Assembly (NCBI GenBank): GCA_964247055.1
Contig: OZ176054.1
Location: forward strand, 13,144,001-13,208,000
Direction of reading: 5' to 3'
DNA length: 64,000 nucleotides
Origin: Paragordius varius
Taxonomy: Eukaryota > Nematomorpha
A program made the translations under genes and the position numbers. Of the stretch, positions 57,839 to 64,000 are shown piece after piece; position 1 is the first letter of the stretch, and the number at the start of each line of letters is the position of its first letter. The notes below the pieces were generated by a model. The model was given only the letters and a program-made list of their open reading frames with translations, ran no database searches and had not been told where the DNA came from.

Positions 57839-58481
57839 GAATTTTAAATGTATATCTTAGTACTAAAATTTTGATAAAACATATTTTTTAAAAAAATATA
57901 TGGATAAATTATTTATTTGGAATATTTGTGAAAAAAGCTATTTATAATTGCTAAAAATTAGTGAGGTTTCTTCAGATATCTATTTCAAATTTATCCATAC
58001 TAACATCTGTTAAATACCGTTTTCTTTTAAATAAACATCTCGTGACAAGTATATTTAACATAGAAAAAATTTTATATTTAAATGTACTAACTCAAAGTAA
58101 AAATTGAAATAATACGGACAAAACGCAAAATTATATAAACTAATATTTATAAAGGACGCTGTATTTTGTAAGCTTGATTTTTCAATAAAACAGTTCATGA
58201 CTATTAAACTTTTTGTCCGCGAATATATATTGGAGATTCTTGTAAATAAACAACTGTCTAAAAGTTGTATTAATTAAAATTTAATTATCAAACTTTGTTT
58301 CCATGTAATAGATAATAAAGCTTATATTTTTAGAGTTTTGTAAGAGTTTAAAATTTGGACAGGTCTAATACACGATCTCTACAGCTGATTTCGAAATCAA
58401 TTATTAAGTTATTGCTAGTAAAATTTAACCTGAAAACTAATTAAAGTAATTATTTATATTTCTCTCCATAAAATACATTTA
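57839..58481. other. Intergenic region
   Basis: AT-rich. A left half of MITE P1 is at about 58098-58175 (AAAATTGAAATAATACGGAC). No gene seen. Confidence 0.35.
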
Positions 58482-58757
58482 CAGTAAAAACTAAAATATA
58501 CAGACAAAACGTAAAAATATAAAGACAAATAATTTAATTATTAGACAATCATACTTTTTCACCTTATTATTTCTATATAAGCTATTTAATTACAATTGTT
58601 ATATATAAATTGATTGTGTCTCCAATATACATCACAATTTTATGATATGCAATTTGTAACAATGAGTTAGATTGAAAAAAATCATGATATAAATATGACT
58701 GTCTTTTAGAAAAAATATTTCTTATATTTTTACGTTTTGCCCGTATAATTTCAGTTG
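58482..58757. mobile_element. MITE family P1
   Basis: Starts CAGTAAAAACTAAAATATAC and ends CCCGTATAATTTCAGTTGTA. Internal part includes the usual ATTGTGTCTCCAATATACAT. Confidence 0.65.
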
Positions 58758-59034
58758 TACAAAATTTAAAGAAAAAAACGGCGGCGAGAAAGTTTGAAAT
58801 GAGAATTTTTTTACGATTTTCTTTTATATTTAATTTTAAAAACGCTCTTGGATATAAAACTTCCCCAAAAGGACATTAAGTGTTAAATTGAAAAATAAGA
58901 ATAGAGAACAATCAATTAGGATTAAATAATTTAATACGAAAAATTAAGGTTGCACATAGTGTAGTTGTCATTTGAAAAAAATATTTTCCTAATATTTTTA
59001 CGTTTCATCTGTAAAATTTCATTATACTATATAT

Positions 59035-59284
59035 AATAACTAAAATTATACGGACAAAATATAAAAATATAAAGACATAATTTTTTTTTATAAAAGACAA
59101 CCATACTTTTTTAAACCTTAATTTTTGCTATATGAAATATTCAATTACAATCGTAAACTACATTGATTGTGCTGCCAATTTACATTTCTATTTAAAAAAT
59201 CAAGATTCAAAAATATGGTTTTCTTTTAGAAAATATTTGTTTTTATATTTTTATGTTTTATCCGTATAATTTTAGTTTTAACTC
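59035..59284. mobile_element. MITE family P1
   Basis: Left arm AACTAAAATTATACGGACAA; right arm TTATCCGTATAATTTTAGTT. A half copy ends just before it at about 59025. Confidence 0.6.
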
Positions 59285-59566
59285 TATATATATAATAGAA
59301 GTGTCATTGCCTAATCCAGATATATGCATTACACCAGAAATAAAAATGATCAAACATAGCCTGGTCAAAATAGAGTTTATGTTAGCCCTCATTCCATTAC
59401 TGCGGAAATTTTTACAACGCATTTTTATCAACCTTCTTATTAAAGAGGGCATTAAAATTATAAAATTTTGGATTAATTATACATATTGAATTGTAAATAA
59501 ATAAGGGGTATTATAGTGTAAATAAACGAAATGTATTGTATCCATTAAATTTTCCTAACCACATAC

Positions 59567-59844
59567 AGTAAAAATTGAGATTATACGAACAAAACGTAAA
59601 TATATAAAAACAAATATTTTTTCAAAATACAACCATACTTTTTTAGATTTTAATTTATCTATAAAAAACATTTAATTATAAACATAATTGATTATTTTAC
59701 CAATATACATCTCACGTCTATTCGCAATTTCAAACAATAAGTTTTATTTAAATTAAATCAAAATTTAAAATGTATGATTGTCTCTTAGAAAAAAATGTTT
59801 TTTCTTTATATTTTTACGTTTTGTCCGTATAATTTCAATTTGTA
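59567..59844. mobile_element. MITE family P1
   Basis: Starts CAGTAAAAATTGAGATTATA after TA and ends TTTTGTCCGTATAATTTCAA. The left end is well preserved. Confidence 0.7.
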
Positions 59845-61123
59845 ATAAAAGCTCCAAGTGTATATTTAGGTGAATAATACACAGTCTCTATCGAAATCAA
59901 ATTCCTTATAATACTGTTTATTATTAAAAAAATAAATAATTCAATTTAAACTTACATTTTTAAAGAATTATCATTGGTATATCAAAGCTTTCTTAGTAAA
60001 ATATGGTAAAATTTATAATAAAATATATGTTCGAGGTTTGAGGACTGAGTCATTTAAAATATAAAATCTTATGGTAACTACTCAAATTTGAAATATCACA
60101 AATTAAATTACATTCAAAATATGGCCCAAATTAATCCTGATAATATTTAAATGCCAATGACAGGTATGGTAAAATTAGACTTTATTTTTATTGAATAGAA
60201 AATCATTAGCTTTTAATATCCGAATATGAGTACGTTGCATATATATAGAGTTTTAAAACAATCAGCTTAATTAAATTGTCAAAATATGGTTAGATTATAA
60301 TGAACGATTCCCAAATTATGTAATTATAACTAATCTGTTATTTTGCCAATTTTATATTATTATTTTACAAAAAATCTTAGTTTGATATCCCTGGGAACTA
60401 AGATAAATAAATAAATACAAATTTTTTTGGATAAAATATTTAGCGGCTTTAAGATTGTAAATATATTAGTTTTTTAATACCTAATTAAAAACCTCGCTGT
60501 TTCTTTTCATACTTAAGCTGAACGAGTTTCCATATATGCTATTACAAGATGATGGGGAAGGAGTGCATATAAAAAGCGTTTTTAAAAAGATATTATCAGG
60601 TTTTTGAACTTTATAAACGTTATAAAAATTAAAATTTTTATTAAATACCATTTTTCTCATTATAGTCTCTAAAATATCATCATAACTCATTGAAAACCGA
60701 CTTTAAATTTCTATACAAGTATCAGATTTACTAGGATTTAGACATTTTAAATATAAAATATTTATGAACTGAAATTTGAAAATAGCTGATAATCAATTGT
60801 GTTTAACACAACCCACAAAATTTTCGGATTTTAAAATCTGGTGATTTGTCTAAAAATATTAATAATATAAAAGATTTTGGATTCAAAATTTTCACACTAT
60901 GATATCACATACCCTTACACGAGATGATTGATGGTATCGTTTACTGTAGTACTGAAAAAATCCTATTTTCTATGCCATAATTGATTAAATTATTATCCAT
61001 AAACTCCCTCATCGTGATGTAATCCCACTAGATATGACGTTTCGTTGTTTTAGACCCTAGATTATGTTTTAAAATGACAAATTTTGACTGGTTCGTAAAA
61101 TAACAGGCTATGAATTGTTTTTA
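59845..61123. other. Intergenic region
   Basis: AT-rich sequence. A 69-codon minus-strand frame at 60481-60690 has no recognisable family and no clear splice partners; I do not call it. Nothing else supported. Confidence 0.35.
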
Positions 61124-61398
61124 CAGTAATTAAAATTATGCGGACAAAACGTAATATATAAAGACAAAAGTTTTTTTTCAAAAAAACCATACTTTTTTAA
61201 ACCCTAAATTATCCTAATCATTATGTTACAATGTAAAAATAAAAATAGATTGTATTACCAATTTACATCTCTATTTTATATTTTGCAGTCAAATTAATCA
61301 GATTAATTTAAAATAATTAATAAAAAGTATAATTGTCTTATAGAAAAAATTCGTCTTTATAATATTACGTTTTGTCCGTATAATTTCAGTTTTTACTG
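61124..61398. mobile_element. MITE family P1
   Basis: Starts CAGTAATTAAAATTATGCGG and ends CAGTTTTTACTG followed by TA. 275 bp. Confidence 0.75.
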
Positions 61399-61491
61399 TA
61401 TTTTTGTTTAAAATGTATTAGTCGCTTTAACTAACATGATTGGGATAATGGGATTTTGTGAAAATATTGACTGTTTCTAATTCAGTGTATA

Positions 61492-61767
61492 CAGTAAAAA
61501 TTGAAATTAATCGGACCAAACGTTAAAACAAAAAAACAATAATTTTTTAAAAAGACAATCATACTTTTTAAATCTTGATGTTTTTGAATCCATTGTTTTT
61601 AACTGCAAAGTATGATATAGAGATGTAAATTGTTAACACAAATAATTATGTATACGATTTTAATTAAATATTTTTATAGGATAAATTAAGGTTTAAAAAG
61701 TATGATTGTTTGAAAAAAAATTGTTTTTATGTTTTTACATTTTGTCCATATAATTTTGATTCTACTG
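61492..61767. mobile_element. MITE family P1
   Basis: Starts CAGTAAAAATTGAAATTAAT after TA and ends TTTTGATTCTACTG followed by TA. 276 bp. Confidence 0.75.
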
Positions 61768-62099
61768 TAATTAGTATCTGCCATTCTCAAAATCGCCTAG
61801 CCAATAAATAGGCTTTCAGGTCCGGTGAAGTTTATATGTTACCGGTTTTATGTTAAACCACTCATAATGATATTTCTTCCGATCGAATCTTTATTCGCAA
61901 TGCATCAGCTTTGTTCATTAGTTATTACTATTTTAACTTAGAGATAACATAGCAAAAAGTACGCATACGATTAATTTAATATGCCATTTTGTTCATTTGA
62001 TATTAAATGACAAACACAAAATGAATTAATCAAAAACTAGCGTTTTATTTTATTAATCAAACAATCATGTCAAATTTTTAAACCTGAAAAGAAACATTT

Positions 62100-62760
62100 G
62101 CGGCACGCATTGTCATCAAGAGAAACGCTGTTAAAGTCTATCGTTTCTGACAGAAACATATGGTTCCAATGAAGTTAATATGCAAGTAAATGGAGACCCA
62201 AACTTATAATAACAAAAAACAATTAATAGATGTCTAGGAGCAATGGGAAAGACCAACTTGGTAAATATACATGATTCGTATAAACAAATATCAAAGTGAC
62301 TTGTGGAATTCTGCTTTGAAATCCTTTTTGCACCAAATTGGGACGGGGGATAATAAATGAAATTATATTGTAAATCCAAAGTAAAAAAATATGGCCTGCC
62401 TTAACCCGATCAATCAGCAATGCAAGGAGAGTGCCTTCTGTGTGGTCAGAGTAGAGCGATATTGTGTAAAATAAATCTTTGAAACCCGGGGAAACTGTTA
62501 ATACACAACGCTTTAGACAACAAATGATTAATTTAAGCCATGCATTAAGCGAATACTAGAATTAACCCGAAAACATGGCAAGGGATTTTGTTACATGCGA
62601 ATGCTCCATCTAACCCAGAAAAATCTTACCTTAATATCGCTTCAATGAAAAATTCTATCGCGTCCGCTGACCGCTTCTGACCTGAATAAGACTAAAACTT
62701 TGCATCAATGGGTGCAAAGAGTTACACATGGGTTTTCGCCAAACAAAATAGTTTTTCTGA
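62100..62760 (+). pseudogene. Mariner-family transposase relic
   Basis: At about 62480-62550 a frame reads LKPGETVNTQRFRQQMINLSHAL with the order of residues seen in mariner transposases (LKPGETVN.. QQ..L..AL). Flanking stretches are interrupted by stops and frameshifts, and no inverted ends were recognised. It is a plain dead DNA transposon. Confidence 0.6.
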
Positions 62761-63300
62761 CACAGCATTTATATGTTACCTAAGAGGACAAAATGCAAAG
62801 TTAATGTACACTATTTTAAAGAATCGATGTTATGTTTTTTTTACAAAAACTTTGACAACATCTCTTATTTTGGTAAATTTAAATTTGATAGCGAGAAAAA
62901 TTTTACCACAAAGCATAAAATATGTAATTAAGTGTTAGCGAGGTAAAGAACTGGATGTATCAATCGCCATTTAATATTGCATAGGATTTCATTTGAAAAA
63001 GGGGTTTATGAAACCGACAAGAATTCGATGAGTTCCTAATATGGTTAAGATAGATAAGATTTTACTGATAATACAAAAAAATGGTTAATTAATTCAAATA
63101 TATTACTTGTGTTATGGAATCAATTATTTTTAATTATTGTGTCTCTAACAACAATCATATATAATGCTTATAAAATATATAATTTTTTAGTGATAAACCC
63201 ATCATTAAATGGTTTGAATTCAAGGCTTTGTGAAAGTTTGCATAAAAATTATAATTGAAATTATTCGGAATTTTCGGTACTACACTAATAATCTAATAAA
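62761..63300. other. Upstream region of membrane protein B
   Basis: AT-rich sequence. I see no gene, and no promoter element that stands out. Confidence 0.3.
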
Positions 63301-64000
63301 ATGTTTCCGATTCCAAATTCCTTATTTGCACGGTATGATATAAACCTAAATTCACACACAAAAATAAACCCTTAAACGCCTTAACAATACGTTATCCACG
63401 CAAACAAATTTTACAAGTTCAAATTGGCCAGTTACCTTAAATACTATCAACACAGCAAGTCAACCATTTATCCCGCTAGGTGGAACGAAAAAACCCATAG
63501 TAGAATGGAAACTGTGGATTATTATTGTTGTAGGATTTTTGGCCATATGCCTCATGATTGGAATCGTGATGTTCATTGTTAGAAAACGGTTTAGTCATCG
63601 TAAAAATTCTAATCAAGATACCATTTACGAAGATATTGATGGTTTAATTATATATCTTAGCAATTTATAAATAAAAATTTCCAGGAATATATCTAATACT
63701 ATATAAATTGGTTCAAGAACATTATATTATCTTTTTCCGTATTTATTATTTAAGTTACTTTCATTAATTAAATATAGGTAAAGAAAACATTTTAGGCAGA
63801 AAATTAACGCGTAAACAATCTAACATAAACCTTTTGTTCGGAAAACAACGGAAATCAGGACAGTCAAAAAATGATAAGACAAGTTTAAATGACTCCGAAC
63901 GAGGTTCAATGGGAAATTATGTGTTTTACTTTTTATACGATGACATATATGTTGAATTTATGGAGTACTTTAACAAGAAGGAACCTAGTAGGACTTTGGC
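63301..64000 (+). CDS. Putative single-pass membrane protein B, 5' part (continues past window)
   Basis: Exon 1 (63301-63332, MFPIPNSLFA) ends with a GTATGA donor in phase 2; exon 2 (63418-63641) begins SNWPVTLNTINTASQ; exon 3 starts at 63778 and runs off the window. The 85-nt first intron is the least certain junction. The chain has a short Ser/Thr/Asn-rich N-terminal segment, a transmembrane segment (WKLWIIIVVGFLAICLMIGI), a basic stop-transfer RKRFSHRK and a cytoplasmic tail with a tyrosine-acidic motif (TIYEDIDG), then KQRKSGQSKNDK. No signal peptide, so an N-outside anchor is likely. Family unknown. Exon plan resembles protein A at 56349-57838. Confidence 0.5.

Noticed and set aside
60481-60690. 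69-codon minus-strand frame
   Set aside because: No family resemblance, no convincing splice sites, and expected by chance in this composition.

Overview
The window is AT-rich genomic DNA from an animal, probably an invertebrate. The evidence is a metazoan-type tRNA-Pro(TGG), PHF5A at full length (110 aa), an intron-rich Nup98 gene and a sestrin gene, all built with GT-AG introns. The phylum cannot be fixed from this sequence. Base composition is strongly AT, introns range from 27 nt (PHF5A) to about 2 kb, and transposon debris fills introns and intergenic space alike.

Layout. 1-3467 (+): 3' part of an unrecognised Lys/Asn/Ser-rich gene, with a satellite-like repeat in an intron. 4-10 kb: a foldback-like element, a very small gene for a signal-peptide-bearing peptide (5872-5991), and a decayed hAT transposon (6644-9814) carrying a second hAT-type element nested inside it. 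11.8-12.2 kb (-): PHF5A. 13.1-15.2 kb: three copies of one 530-570 bp element. 15987-32793 (+): Nup98 in 29 coding exons (about 1290 aa). 33567-48421 (-): sestrin in 15 exons (about 1067 aa), convergent with Nup98. 50-53 kb: a reverse-oriented diverged array of the satellite family, a second copy of the hAT-type non-autonomous element and the tRNA gene. 53.8-63 kb: mostly repeats and a mariner fossil, with a two-exon single-pass membrane protein gene (56349-57838). 63301-end (+): 5' part of a second single-pass membrane protein gene.

How the genes relate. Nup98 (nuclear pore FG nucleoporin with Gle2/Rae1 site), PHF5A (SF3b splicing subunit) and sestrin (amino-acid and stress sensor for TORC1) are housekeeping or regulatory host genes with no obvious functional link; the 770-bp gap between Nup98 and sestrin holds no third gene.

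Most notable: Nup98 ends with a stop codon exactly where the Nup98-Nup96 precursor is normally self-cleaved (His-Phe | Ser), so Nup98 is made here already mature and Nup96 must lie elsewhere. The sestrin gene is about twice the usual length, has lost two of three residues of the proposed peroxide-reductase relay, has a Lys/Asn/Ser-rich insertion at the leucine-pocket lid, and carries a tandem array of copies of one of its own 3' splice sites. A family of foldback-like elements has ends built from variable numbers of a 21-bp unit.
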